From the NCBI GenBank assembly GCA_900129675.1, contig FSRD01000001.1:4019501-4083500 (forward strand): a stretch of 64,000 bases of DNA, read 5' to 3'. Origin of the DNA: Bradyrhizobium erythrophlei. Lineage in GTDB: Bacteria; Pseudomonadota; Alphaproteobacteria; Rhizobiales; Xanthobacteraceae. The notes beneath the pieces are model-generated. The model ran no database searches. It saw only the letters and a list, made by a program, of their open reading frames with translations, and had not been told where the DNA came from. The position numbers were made by a program, and so were the translations under genes. Positions 45,335 through 53,844 of this stretch are shown piece by piece; the first letter of the stretch is position 1, and each line of letters opens with the position of its first letter.

Positions 45335-45687
45335 CGCGCTCCATCGCAGTTCGAAGGATGGGCCACGAGCCGTGCTCATCCTTTGAGGCGCGCAAGCCAG
45401 CGGCGCAATTGCGCCTCCGAGCGCACCTCAGAGTCTGACTCAAAACAGGGATCAACAAATTCGGGCATTGGCATCTACTCGTCATGCCCGGCCTTGTGCT
45501 GCCTTGTGCCGGGCACTTGCTGCTGGCTCGAGCCGGTCGCGATGCCCTCATTTGCGCTGTGTGCACAAGTGGACAGAACTAGCGGCGCTGGCAGAGTATT
45601 GTCATTCCATCACCGCACGTTCCCGTGGCTTTTATCGGTGAGGAGAACGCCGGTTGCGCTCCGCCTCCCACGAACAGGAGTAGCGCC
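45335..45687. other. 353-bp intergenic region with worn repeats
   Basis: There is no gene. GAAGGATGGGC and GCTCATCCTTTGAG (about 45351-45390) form an inverted pair. CGTCATGCCCGGCCTTGTG and TGCCGGGCACTT (about 45480-45520) look like a degenerate R4-type element. The rest is unremarkable. Confidence 0.45.
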
Positions 45688-45888
45688 ATGCAGCAGCGAC
45701 GCCGTTTCAAGCAAACAACAACATTGGACCAGCGTTTGTCGGAGCAAGCCGAGCGGCTTCGCAAAGAGGCCCAGGGCACGCCCCCAGGGGTCGAGCGGGA
45801 CGATCTACTGCGTAGAGCCCGGCAGGCCGAAGCCGCTGCGCATATGCAGGAATGGATCACGTCCCCCGGACTACGCTCGCCTCAGTGA
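45688..45888 (+). CDS. conserved small soluble protein, 66 residues
   Basis: A 66-residue, strongly helical, charged protein: MQQRRRFKQTTTLDQRLSEQ, then AERLRKEAQGTPPGVERDDL, LRRARQAEAAAHMQEWITSP. ATG 45688 has AGGAG eight bases upstream. The pattern of RLxxEAxxLPPGxxRDxLLRxARQAE is one I associate, from memory, with a short rhizobial family of unknown function. No membrane segment is present. Confidence 0.7.
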   Translation: MQQRRRFKQTTTLDQRLSEQAERLRKEAQGTPPGVERDDLLRRARQAEAAAHMQEWITSPGLRSPQ

Positions 45889-46002
45889 GCATTGAAACAA
45901 CCGCCGCGGCAGTAAGGCCCGTGCGGAACGACCACGGTTTCGCCCGAGGTGACAGCCTGCCTGCTCAAGCCGGTCGCGAATGGCGCGAAGCGGCCCGCCG
46001 GG

Positions 46003-46773
46003 TTACGTCGGCACCGTTTTTCCGGGAGGCCTCGATCCTGCGGGTGTTTCGGTAGCAGGCTTGATACGAATGCGCATCAAGCCGCCTTTCGGTCGCTCGA
46101 TCTCGAATGAATTCGTCTTTCGCACCAGGTCGCTGAGCTTTCGAAAGCCGTAGCTTCTGGGATCGAAATCGGAGGCGAGGTTGGAAAGCCGCCCTCCGAC
46201 TTCTCCCAGAGGGACCCAGCCGTCCTCGCTCTCCATCTGTTCAATCACCTTCTTGATGATGGGTGCCGCCGAACTCACGGGCTGGAGAGGCTCCGGCGTT
46301 GGGACGGCATCCCTGTTGTTCGTCGCGCCGGGGAGCAGATTCTCGGTGTACACGAATTTTCGACAGGCCTGCCGAAAGCTCTCCGGGGTTTTCTGCTCGC
46401 CAAACCCGAAGACATCGACGCCTTGCTCGCGGATACGGGCGGCGAGGCGGGTAAAATCGCTGTCCGACGAAACAAGACAAAATCCGTCGAACCGGCCGCT
46501 GTGCAACAGGTCCATTGCATCGATGACCAGCGTGATGTCGGATGCATTCTTTCCGGTCGTATAGGCAAACTGCTGCTGCGGTATGATGGCGTATCTGGAC
46601 AGTTTTTCCGCCCAGCTCTTCGAGCGAGGATCGGAGAAATCGCCATAAATGCGACGAACGCTTGCTTCGCCTATCTTCGCGATCTCCTCGAATAGTCCAT
46701 CCGCGATCTTTGCCGAAGCATTGTCCGCATCGATCAGAACCGCGAGGCGAGGTGAACGTGGTTCGGCAGGCAT
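46003..46773 (-). CDS. NYN-domain (PIN-like) nuclease with OST-HTH/LOTUS domain
   Basis: A 256-residue, two-domain protein. The N-terminal NYN domain (about 8-145) has the acidic catalytic set: LIDADN (Asp15, Asp17), SDITLVIDAMD (Asp79, Asp85) and VSSDSDFTRLA (Asp104, Asp106), plus GFGEQKTPESFRQAC. The C-terminal LOTUS domain (about 169-238) shows PIIKKVIEQM, DGWVPLGEVGGRL and FDPRSYGFRKLSDLV. NYN proteins are PIN-fold RNases, and LOTUS domains bind RNA, so an RNA-processing role is likely. The acidic residues appear intact. Confidence 0.9.
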   Translation of the reverse strand: MPAEPRSPRLAVLIDADNASAKIADGLFEEIAKIGEASVRRIYGDFSDPRSKSWAEKLSRYAIIPQQQFAYTTGKNASDITLVIDAMDLLHSGRFDGFCLVSSDSDFTRLAARIREQGVDVFGFGEQKTPESFRQACRKFVYTENLLPGATNNRDAVPTPEPLQPVSSAAPIIKKVIEQMESEDGWVPLGEVGGRLSNLASDFDPRSYGFRKLSDLVRKTNSFEIERPKGGLMRIRIKPATETPAGSRPPGKTVPT

Positions 46774-46829
46774 GACGCATCCCCTAAATGGCTGTCCTCT
46801 GGGAAGCAGCAGAATTCCGGATCGACCGG

Positions 46830-47123
46830 TTATTCCGCAGCGTTGGCGCGGTCAGGATATTCGACGAATGCGACCACGGCGTCTTTTGCGTCTTCAATAA
46901 ATTCGGGGTCATTACGCAATTCATCGATGGTGCGTGGAGCTTTGAAGCCGGTCGAACCGTCAGGGTTGATCCAGTCCTCCGCAGCAAATTGCAGGAATTC
47001 GGCCGCCTCTTCCACGGCTTCCTCAACGGTATCGCCGCCGGTAACGACACCGGGAATATCGGGGAATGACACGCCGTAGCAACCGTCCGAGTCCTTATGG
47101 ATCAATGCGACGTAATGCGGCAT
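46830..47123 (-). CDS. HicB-family antitoxin-like protein (no HicA seen)
   Basis: A 97-residue protein of the HicB N-terminal fold: YVALIHKDSDGCYGVSFPDI, then PGVVTGGDTVEEAVEEAAEFL, then an acidic C-terminal part. HicB normally neutralises the HicA mRNA interferase encoded next to it. No HicA-like frame (short, basic, with a central Gly-His motif) is found on either side. The start is ATG 47123 with AGGAG upstream. It may be a solitary regulator or a remnant. Confidence 0.85.
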   Translation of the reverse strand: MPHYVALIHKDSDGCYGVSFPDIPGVVTGGDTVEEAVEEAAEFLQFAAEDWINPDGSTGFKAPRTIDELRNDPEFIEDAKDAVVAFVEYPDRANAAE

Positions 47124-47191
47124 CGCGAACTCCTGGTCCTTGTCCCAACTCACGGAAAGCCGGCTGCGGCCGGGCCGGGTTAAGTAAGAAG

Positions 47192-49813
47192 TTACGCCCG
47201 CTCCACAAAACTATCGACCACCTTCTTCTCGCCGGCCTTCTCGAACGCGATGGTGAGCTTGTTGCCGTCGATCTTGACCACGTTGCCGTAGCCGAATTTT
47301 TGGTGAAACACGCGGTCGTCGAGCGAGAATTCCGAAGCGGTCCCGGTGGATTTGGCCACCAGTTCGCCTTCGATCACCATCGGTGCGCGCTTGTTGCGGG
47401 AGAAGGTATCGTTGCGCGAATTCTGGAACGACGACTGGCTTTCCTCAAAACCGCCGCGCCCCGGTCCATTGCGGTTCTGATTGCGGGCGCGGTTGGCCTG
47501 GGCGCGTTGCCAGCCCGGCGTCGTATAGCTGGATCCGAAGGACTCGACGTTGTCGAAGCGCGAGGGGCCGTAGCCGCCGGAGCCGCCCCAGCCCGAACCG
47601 CCCTTGGATTCCGTGATCTCGACATTCGGCGCCGGCAGCTCATCAAGGAAGCGCGACGGGATCGTGGTCGACCAGGTGCCGTGAATGCGGCGGTTGGTGG
47701 CGAAATAGAGTTTGGCACGGCGGCGCGCGCGCGTCAGCCCGACATGGGCCAGACGGCGTTCTTCCTCGAGGCCGGCGCGGCCTTGTTCGTCGAGCGTGCG
47801 CTGGCTCGGAAACAGGCCTTCCTCCCAACCCGGCAGGAATACATTGTCGAATTCCAGCCCCTTCGCCGAATGCAGCGTCATCAGCGACACGGCTTCATCG
47901 TCGGCGCCGCCGTCGCGGTCCATCACCAGCGAGATATGTTCGAGGAAACCTTGCAGGTTCTCGAACTCCTCCATCGAGCGCACCAGTTCCTTGAGGTTTT
48001 CCAGCCGGCCGGCGGCGTCGGCGGAACGGTCCTTCTGCCACATCTCGGTGTAGCCGCTCTCGTCGAGCACGATTTCGGCCAGTTCCGTATGCGAGGTGAC
48101 CTCGCGCCGGGCGCGCCAGCGGTCGAAATGCAGGATCAGGTCGCGCAGGCTCCCGCGCGCCTTCGGCTTTAGTTCGTCGGTCTCGACCACGGCGCGCGCG
48201 GCCTCGAACAGGGGAATGCGGCGCTTGCGGGCGTGGTCATGCAGCATCTGCACGGTGGCGTCGCCGAGGCCGCGCTTCGGCACGTTGACGATGCGCTCGA
48301 AGGCGAGATCGTCGGCCGGCGAATTGATCACGCGCAGATAAGCCAGCGCGTCGCGGATTTCGGCGCGCTCATAGAACCGGGGGCCGCCGATCACGCGATA
48401 GGGCAGGCCGAGCGTGACAAAGCGGTCTTCGAACTCGCGCATCTGGAACGAGGCCCGCACCAGGATCGCGACCTCGTTGAGGTTCTCGCCGGCGCGCTGC
48501 AACTCCTCGATCTCCTCGCCGATGGCGCGGGCTTCCTCTTCCGAATCCCAGGAGCCGGTGACGGTGACCTTTTCGCCGTCGACGTCCTCGGTGCGCAGCG
48601 TCTTGCCGAGCCGGCCTTCGTTGTGCGCAATCAGATGCGAGGCGGCAGCGAGGATGTGGCCGGTGGAGCGGTAATTGCGCTCCAGCCGGATCACCTTTGC
48701 GCCGGGAAAATCGTGCTCGAAGCGCAGGATGTTGTCGACCTCGGCGCCGCGCCAGCCATAGATCGACTGGTCGTCGTCGCCGACGCAGCAGATGTTCTTG
48801 AGCGGCGAGGAGGGCGCCAGCCCGGGATGCGCGATCTGCTCCCGCGCGCGGCTCGCGGGGAGAGGGTCTTCCGTCATTCCGGGATGGTCCGAAGGACCAG
48901 ACCCGGAATCTCGAGATGAGTCCTCATTACCTCTGGATTCCGGGTTCGCATCTTCGATGCGCCCCGGAATGACGGCAGAAAGAGGGACGCCCGGCTTGCT
49001 CGCCGCCTGCGACAGCAGCCTGAGCCACAGATATTGCGCGACATTGGTGTCCTGATATTCGTCGACCAGGATGAACTTGAACCGGTTCTGGTATTGCCGG
49101 AGCACGTCGGGATGTTCGCGGAACAGCCGGATGTTCTCCAGCAGCAGATCGCCGAAATCGGCGGCGTTGAGGATTTTCAGCCGTTCCTGATAGCTGGCGT
49201 AGAGTTTGCCGCCTTTGCCGTTGCCGAACACGGCGGCTTCGCCTGCCGGCACCTGCGACGGCGTCAGCCCGCGGTTTTTCCAGCCGTCGATCAACCCTGC
49301 CAACATCCGCGCCGGCCAGCGCTTGTCGTCGATGTTCTCGGCCTGCAGCAGCTGCTTCAGCAGCCGGACCTGATCGTCGACATCGAGCACGGTGAAGTTG
49401 GATTTGAGCTGCACCAGTTCGGCGTGGATGCGCAGGATGCGGCCGCCGATCGAGTGGAAGGTGCCGAGCCACGGCATGCCCTCGACAGCCTGGCCAAGCA
49501 TCTGGCCGAGCCGCAGCTTCATCTCGCGCGCCGCCTTGTTGGTGAAGGTCACCGACAGGATTTCATGCGGCCGCGCCCGGCCCTGGCTCAGGATATGGGC
49601 GATCCGCGTGGTCAGCACGCGCGTTTTGCCAGTGCCGGCGCCGGCCAGCACCAGCACGGGGCCGTCCAGCGTCTCTACCGCGTCGCGCTGCTCGGGATTG
49701 AGGCCGGTGAGATATTGCGGGGCCGCCGAGGCCCGCGCGCGCGCAGCAATGCCGCCAGCGGCTGGCTGGTGCTCGGGAACGCCGTGATGGGGCAGCTTGC
49801 TCGGCTCGGTCAT
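47192..49813 (-). CDS. UvrD/PcrA-type superfamily 1 DNA helicase with in-frame repeat insertion
   Basis: An 873-residue 3'-5' helicase for repair and replication fork maintenance. Walker A AGAGTGKT is at 57-64, motif II DEYQDTN at 251-257, motif III DDQSIYGWRGAE at 347-358, and later TLHSAKGLEF and VGLTRARRRA are motifs V and VI. The Tudor-like C-terminus (DDRVFHQKFGYGNVVKI) is that of PcrA/UvrD. Residues about 272-338, between motifs II and III, are an extra segment; 280-314 are encoded by a complete palindromic repeat (VIPGRIEDANPESR is its translation). ATG 49813 is preferred over 49834. Confidence 0.94.
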   Translation of the reverse strand: MTEPSKLPHHGVPEHQPAAGGIAARARASAAPQYLTGLNPEQRDAVETLDGPVLVLAGAGTGKTRVLTTRIAHILSQGRARPHEILSVTFTNKAAREMKLRLGQMLGQAVEGMPWLGTFHSIGGRILRIHAELVQLKSNFTVLDVDDQVRLLKQLLQAENIDDKRWPARMLAGLIDGWKNRGLTPSQVPAGEAAVFGNGKGGKLYASYQERLKILNAADFGDLLLENIRLFREHPDVLRQYQNRFKFILVDEYQDTNVAQYLWLRLLSQAASKPGVPLSAVIPGRIEDANPESRGNEDSSRDSGSGPSDHPGMTEDPLPASRAREQIAHPGLAPSSPLKNICCVGDDDQSIYGWRGAEVDNILRFEHDFPGAKVIRLERNYRSTGHILAAASHLIAHNEGRLGKTLRTEDVDGEKVTVTGSWDSEEEARAIGEEIEELQRAGENLNEVAILVRASFQMREFEDRFVTLGLPYRVIGGPRFYERAEIRDALAYLRVINSPADDLAFERIVNVPKRGLGDATVQMLHDHARKRRIPLFEAARAVVETDELKPKARGSLRDLILHFDRWRARREVTSHTELAEIVLDESGYTEMWQKDRSADAAGRLENLKELVRSMEEFENLQGFLEHISLVMDRDGGADDEAVSLMTLHSAKGLEFDNVFLPGWEEGLFPSQRTLDEQGRAGLEEERRLAHVGLTRARRRAKLYFATNRRIHGTWSTTIPSRFLDELPAPNVEITESKGGSGWGGSGGYGPSRFDNVESFGSSYTTPGWQRAQANRARNQNRNGPGRGGFEESQSSFQNSRNDTFSRNKRAPMVIEGELVAKSTGTASEFSLDDRVFHQKFGYGNVVKIDGNKLTIAFEKAGEKKVVDSFVERA
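48839..48862. repeat. short GC palindrome inside the helicase gene
   Basis: CTCCCGCG (48839-48846) pairs with CGCGGGGAG (48854-48862), part of the same extra segment of the helicase frame as the R5 repeat next to it. Confidence 0.5.
48871..48975. repeat. interspersed palindromic repeat, family R5 copy 2, inside a helicase reading frame
   Basis: Ends are perfect inverted 13-mers, CCGTCATTCCGGG (48871-48883) and CCCGGAATGACGG (48963-48975). An inner GGTCCGAAGGACC hairpin and CTGGATTCCGGGTTCGC are shared in style with 31843-31911. The length is 105 bp, exactly 35 codons, with no stop in the helicase frame, so the host gene stays open. Confidence 0.92.
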
Positions 49814-50096
49814 TGCGAATCGTCTTGTCCCCACGATGGCACCATGGGGCGGTGAAGGGGAGCCTTCTTAGCAGGGATTAAGGGCCATATAGGGCCTCTT
49901 CGGCCGTTTTGACAGGTTTATCCAGCAGCTTCGGCAGGCTGGTTTTCGCGACCCAGGCGCGACTTTGTTCCGCGAAAATCCGAAAATTTCCCGGTTTAGC
50001 GGCCAGGAACCAGCATTCTCCGGCCGGATTGTTTCTGCAGTCGTGGCACGGCGTTCTCAGCTGTGTCGATTGAGGCAGAAAACAGAGGATCGGATC

Positions 50097-50270
50097 ATGC
50101 TGAGCTGGGTGGTTACGTTTTTGATCATTGCGCTGATCGCTGGCATTCTGGGCTTTGGCGGCGTCGCCGGCGTCTCCATCGAAATCGCCAAGACGATCTT
50201 CTTCATCGCCGTCATCCTGTTCCTGGTGTCGGCGGTGGTTGGGCTGGCGCGCGGACGCACGCGGGTCTAG
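50097..50270 (+). CDS. DUF1328 small membrane protein, 57 residues
   Basis: A 57-residue protein with two hydrophobic helices: MLSWVVTFLIIALIAGILGF, then GGVAGVSIEIAKTIFFIAVI running on to LFLVSAVVGL. This is the DUF1328 (YtjA-like) pattern. It is likely an inner-membrane protein of unknown, possibly stress-linked role. ATG 50097 is preceded by AGAGGATCGG. The frame extends upstream to 49965 without matching the family. Confidence 0.9.
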   Translation: MLSWVVTFLIIALIAGILGFGGVAGVSIEIAKTIFFIAVILFLVSAVVGLARGRTRV

Positions 50271-50279
50271 CTGAGTAAG

Positions 50280-50825
50280 TTACTTCGAGGGCATCGCCAC
50301 TTTCCGGCCGATGCCCTCGGGGCGCGGCACGGCCGCGTGCGAATTGACCACTGCCTCGATGCGGGCGCGGATGTCTGATGGAAACGGCGCGGTCTTTCGC
50401 GCATTCATGTCGATATGGATGGTCATGTTTTCCGAGGTGGCGGAGAGCCAGCCCTCGGTGGCGTGACGCAGTTCCTCGAACGTATGGATCCGCTTTTCGT
50501 CGGCGGCGAGCAGATAAACCGCAATCTGCACCGGATCGCCGAGGTGGATCTCGCGCAAATAGCGCACATGGCATTCGGCGGTGAAGGTCGAGCCGTGGCG
50601 TTCCTTCATGTAGCCGGGGCCGATCCCGAGTTGCAGCCACATCTGGTCGATCGCGCGGTCCATCATGACGTTGTAATAGGCCATGTTGAGATGGCCGTTA
50701 TAGTCGATCCATTGCGGTTCGATCTGCATCACCGAGGATAGAAACGGCGCAGGCGGCAGCGGCATATCCCGGATATCCTTGATAGTATTCTTGATAGCTT
50801 CCTTGGCGTCGGCAACGGTCGTCAT
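50280..50825 (-). CDS. hot-dog fold acyl-CoA thioesterase
   Basis: A 181-residue 4HBT-type thioesterase. The signature is QIEPQWIDYNGHLNMAYYNV, with the catalytic-type Asp, followed by LREIHLGDPVQIAVYLLAAD and RIHTFEELRHATEGWLSATS. The substrate is an acyl-CoA of unknown chain. The frame continues upstream to 52475 antisense to the FAD-oxidase gene, but only this part has domain character; ATG 50825 is the start. It is divergent from the oxidase gene, 84 bases away. Confidence 0.88.
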   Translation of the reverse strand: MTTVADAKEAIKNTIKDIRDMPLPPAPFLSSVMQIEPQWIDYNGHLNMAYYNVMMDRAIDQMWLQLGIGPGYMKERHGSTFTAECHVRYLREIHLGDPVQIAVYLLAADEKRIHTFEELRHATEGWLSATSENMTIHIDMNARKTAPFPSDIRARIEAVVNSHAAVPRPEGIGRKVAMPSK

Positions 50826-50909
50826 CACGCATCCCTGTTTGTTCGATCTGGTCTCTTGACCCCTTATATATCCTTTGCCACGGTCGTCTAAAGCCGGGAG
50901 GAATTTGGC

Positions 50910-52328
50910 GTGGCGACAACAAGATTGGACAATTTGCAACGACCGGAACCGCAGGCGCTGGCCAGCACCATTGAGGCGCTCGCGGCGCGGTTCGGCAACC
51001 GGCTGATCACCTCGCAGGCGGTGCGCGAACAGCACGCCCATACCACCACTTGGCTGCCGTCGCAGCCGCCGGACGCGGTGGTGATGGCGCAGGAAACGCC
51101 TGATATCCAGGACGTGGTGCGGATCTGCGCTCAATTTGGCGTGCCCGTGATCGCGTTCGGCACCGGCACCTCGCTGGAGGGCCAGGTCAACGCCCCCGCC
51201 GGCGGCATCTGCATCGACCTGCACGACATGAACAAGGTGCTCGAGGTCCACGCCGACGATCTCGATTGCGTGATCCAGCCCGGCGTCACCCGCAAGGCGC
51301 TGAACGAGCATCTGCGTGACCAGGGCATGTTCTTCCCGATCGATCCCGGCGCCGATGCCTCGCTCGGCGGCATGGCCTCCACGCGCGCGTCCGGCACCAA
51401 TGCGGTGCGCTACGGCACCATGCGCGACAATGTGCTGGCGCTCAAAGTGGTGCGCGGCGACGGCGAGATCATCACGACAGGCACGCGGGCGAAGAAATCC
51501 TCCGCCGGCTATGATTTGACGCATCTGTTTGTCGGCGCCGAGGGCACGCTCGGCATCATCTCCGAACTCACCATCAAGCTGCGCGGCATTCCCGAAACCA
51601 TCGCCGCCGCCGCCTGTTCGTTCGAGACCGTGCGCGGCGCCTGCCAGGCGACGATCCTCGCGATCCAGACCGGCATTCCGGTGGCGCGCATCGAGCTGCT
51701 CAACGCCGAGCAGGTCAGGGCCTGCAATGCCTATTCGAGGCTGACGCTGCCGGAGACGCCGCTGCTGCTCCTGGAATTCCACGGCAGCGAGAACGAGGTC
51801 GCCGAGCAGTCGAAGAATTTCAAGGAGATTGCCGGCGAATGCGGCGGCGGCGATTTCACCTGGACCACCAAGCCCGAGGACCGAACGAAACTCTGGCAGG
51901 CGCGGCACGACGCCTATTGGTCGGTGAAGGCGCTGCGTCCAGGCTGCGGCGTGGTCGCGACTGACGTCTGCGTGCCCATCTCGCGGCTGGCCGATTGCGT
52001 CACCGAGACCGAGGACGATCTGAAGCGGCTCAATTTGCTGTCGCCGATCGTCGGCCATGTCGGCGACGGCAATTTCCACTGCTCGCTGGTCTGCGACCTC
52101 GACAACCCGCAGGAGATGGCGCGCGGCGAGGAATTCATGCACCGGCTGGTCGAGCGTGCGCAGGCGATGGGCGGCACCTGCACCGGCGAGCACGGTATCG
52201 GGCAGGGCAAGCAGAAATATCTGAAAGCCGAACTCGGTCCCGAGGCAATCGACGCCATGCGCGCGCTGAAGGCGGCGCTCGATCCGCAGAACATCTTCAA
52301 TCCCGGAAAGATCGTGCCGGCGGTCTAG
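50910..52328 (+). CDS. FAD-linked oxidase, D-lactate dehydrogenase (cytochrome) type
   Basis: A 472-residue flavoprotein of the FAD-binding type 4 / FAD-oxidase-C family (LDHD, GlcD relatives). The FAD motif is PVIAFGTGTSLEGQVNAPAG, and the pocket is DPGADASLGGMASTRASGTN and HLFVGAEGTLGIISELTIKL. The C-terminal VGHVGDGNFHCSLV and GGTCTGEHGIGQGKQKYL are hallmarks. Electrons presumably pass to cytochrome or quinone. The start is GTG 50910 with GGGAGGA at good spacing. D-lactate, glycolate or a related 2-hydroxy acid could be the substrate. Confidence 0.9.
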   Translation: MATTRLDNLQRPEPQALASTIEALAARFGNRLITSQAVREQHAHTTTWLPSQPPDAVVMAQETPDIQDVVRICAQFGVPVIAFGTGTSLEGQVNAPAGGICIDLHDMNKVLEVHADDLDCVIQPGVTRKALNEHLRDQGMFFPIDPGADASLGGMASTRASGTNAVRYGTMRDNVLALKVVRGDGEIITTGTRAKKSSAGYDLTHLFVGAEGTLGIISELTIKLRGIPETIAAAACSFETVRGACQATILAIQTGIPVARIELLNAEQVRACNAYSRLTLPETPLLLLEFHGSENEVAEQSKNFKEIAGECGGGDFTWTTKPEDRTKLWQARHDAYWSVKALRPGCGVVATDVCVPISRLADCVTETEDDLKRLNLLSPIVGHVGDGNFHCSLVCDLDNPQEMARGEEFMHRLVERAQAMGGTCTGEHGIGQGKQKYLKAELGPEAIDAMRALKAALDPQNIFNPGKIVPAV

Positions 52329-52458
52329 GATCTCGCCTTTCCGGCGTGGCAGTCCGCGCTCTTCCCCAAGCGCGCGCGGGCTCCGCGCGTGGAACTTTTG
52401 CCTTCTTTCGGCGTCTTTCCATTGCCGCAGCATCCGCGGCGTGGTGCAGGAGGGTGCC

Positions 52459-53844
52459 ATGTCCAAAACGGCCATCGGAATTGCGGTCCTTGCCTTGGCG
52501 GCGCTGCTGTCGGGCGCGGCTCTCGGCAGGGGCGGCGGCGGTCACGGCGGCGGCGGCCATGGCGGCGGTGGTCACGGTGGTGGCCATTTTGGCGGCGGCC
52601 ATTTCGGTGGTGGAGGTCACGGCCATTTCGGCGGTGGAGGCCACGGCTTCGGCCACGCGCATTTTGGCGGCGGGCACCATGGCGGGGGAAGGTTCGCAGT
52701 ATCCCATTCGTTTTCGCACGGGGGTTTTCACGGCAATCGCTCGTTTGCCGGACACGGCCGTGCGAATTTCAGCCAGATCCGAAACGCCGCGGTGGCCCGC
52801 AACGCGATGAACTCGCTGTCGCACGCCGGTGGATTGCGCAACGGGCGCCTGCTCAGCAATCCCGCGGCGCGCGCGCAGGTCGCCGCCGGTCTCGCCATGA
52901 CCGGCTGGCACCACGGCAGCGGCGTCAACGGATGGTGGCAACACGGCGGCGGCGGGTTTGGATGGGTCGGTCCGCTGTTCTGGCCGTTCGCCTATTTCGA
53001 CATCTATGACTATGCGATCTGGGGCGACGGCTTCGGCTTCTGGGGTTACGGCTACCCCGACATTTATGCCGGCATATTTGCGCCCTACGACTACGATGAT
53101 CTGGTTGGCTATCTGGCACCGCGCCCGTCCGGCGGACGGCACGCCAGGGTCGCCCCGTTGGCAGAGATGTGCGGTGACGACAGCCGCGATATCGCCGGCC
53201 TTCCGATCGTCCAGATCGAGACGGCGATTCAGCCGACCGAAGCGCAAGGTGCGGCACTTGACGAACTCGGCAACGCATCGATCGCAGCCGCCCAGAGCAT
53301 TCGTACGGCGTGTCCGACGCAAATCATATTGACGGCGCCGGGCCGGCTGGCGGCCATGCAACGGCGCATCGAGGTGATGATCTCGGCGGTCGCCACCGTG
53401 CAGCCGGCGCTGGAGAAGTTCTATGGTCTGCTGAACGACGAGCAGAAAGCCCGGCTCAATGCGCTGGCTGACGATCAACGCAAGACCGCCGCGGCCAGCC
53501 ATGCCGGCGCGCCGCTGGTTCCAAGCTGTGGCGCCGCGCAGCCGTCCGGCGTGGAATGGCCGGCCGGCGAGATCGAGGCCAGGTTGCACCCGAACGATAC
53601 CCAGCGCGCCAGTCTTGCCGCGCTGCAGGATGCCGGTGCCAAGGCCGCCGAAATGCTGAAGGCGGCTTGCCGGACGGACGACGCAATGACGCCACCGGCG
53701 CGGCTCACCGCGATCGGCATGCGGCTCGATACCATGCTGCAGGCTGTCAAATCGGTGCGGACCGCGCTCGAGAATTTTTACGCCACGCTGAGCGACGAGC
53801 AAAAGGCGCAGTTCGAGGCAATCGGACCGAGGCGATCGGCGTAG
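52459..53844 (+). CDS. exported Gly/His-rich protein with LTXXQ-type (Spy/CpxP) repeats
   Basis: A 461-residue protein. The signal peptide (MSKTAIGIAVLALAALLSGA) is followed by a striking HGGGGHGGGGHGGGH repeat tract and FGGGGHGHFGGGGHGFGHAH (about 25-80). The C-terminal half carries two duplicated helical units ending ALEKFYGLLNDEQKARLNAL and ALENFYATLSDEQKAQFEAI, like the LTXXQ motif of Spy/CpxP periplasmic chaperones. The histidine tract suggests metal binding. ATG 52459 has GGAGG upstream. The repeat DNA (52540-52700) may be prone to slippage. Confidence 0.8.
   Translation: MSKTAIGIAVLALAALLSGAALGRGGGGHGGGGHGGGGHGGGHFGGGHFGGGGHGHFGGGGHGFGHAHFGGGHHGGGRFAVSHSFSHGGFHGNRSFAGHGRANFSQIRNAAVARNAMNSLSHAGGLRNGRLLSNPAARAQVAAGLAMTGWHHGSGVNGWWQHGGGGFGWVGPLFWPFAYFDIYDYAIWGDGFGFWGYGYPDIYAGIFAPYDYDDLVGYLAPRPSGGRHARVAPLAEMCGDDSRDIAGLPIVQIETAIQPTEAQGAALDELGNASIAAAQSIRTACPTQIILTAPGRLAAMQRRIEVMISAVATVQPALEKFYGLLNDEQKARLNALADDQRKTAAASHAGAPLVPSCGAAQPSGVEWPAGEIEARLHPNDTQRASLAALQDAGAKAAEMLKAACRTDDAMTPPARLTAIGMRLDTMLQAVKSVRTALENFYATLSDEQKAQFEAIGPRRSA
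52540..52690 (+). repeat. short tandem repeats encoding Gly/His tract
   Basis: Units of GGCGGCGGTCACGGC type repeat with small changes, encoding HGGGG and GGHFGGG. It is coding microsatellite-like DNA in the LTXXQ gene, not a regulatory array. Confidence 0.75.

Noticed and set aside
46774..47191. HicA partner for the HicB-like gene
   Set aside because: Frames around it are shadows or lack the HicA pattern.
50826..52475. N-terminal extension of the thioesterase frame
   Set aside because: The extra 550 codons are antisense to the FAD oxidase and lack domain character. The hot-dog domain begins after ATG 50825.
52540..52700. CRISPR-like array in the Gly/His gene
   Set aside because: The repeats are short coding units without unique spacers of constant length and lie in a signal-peptide protein frame.
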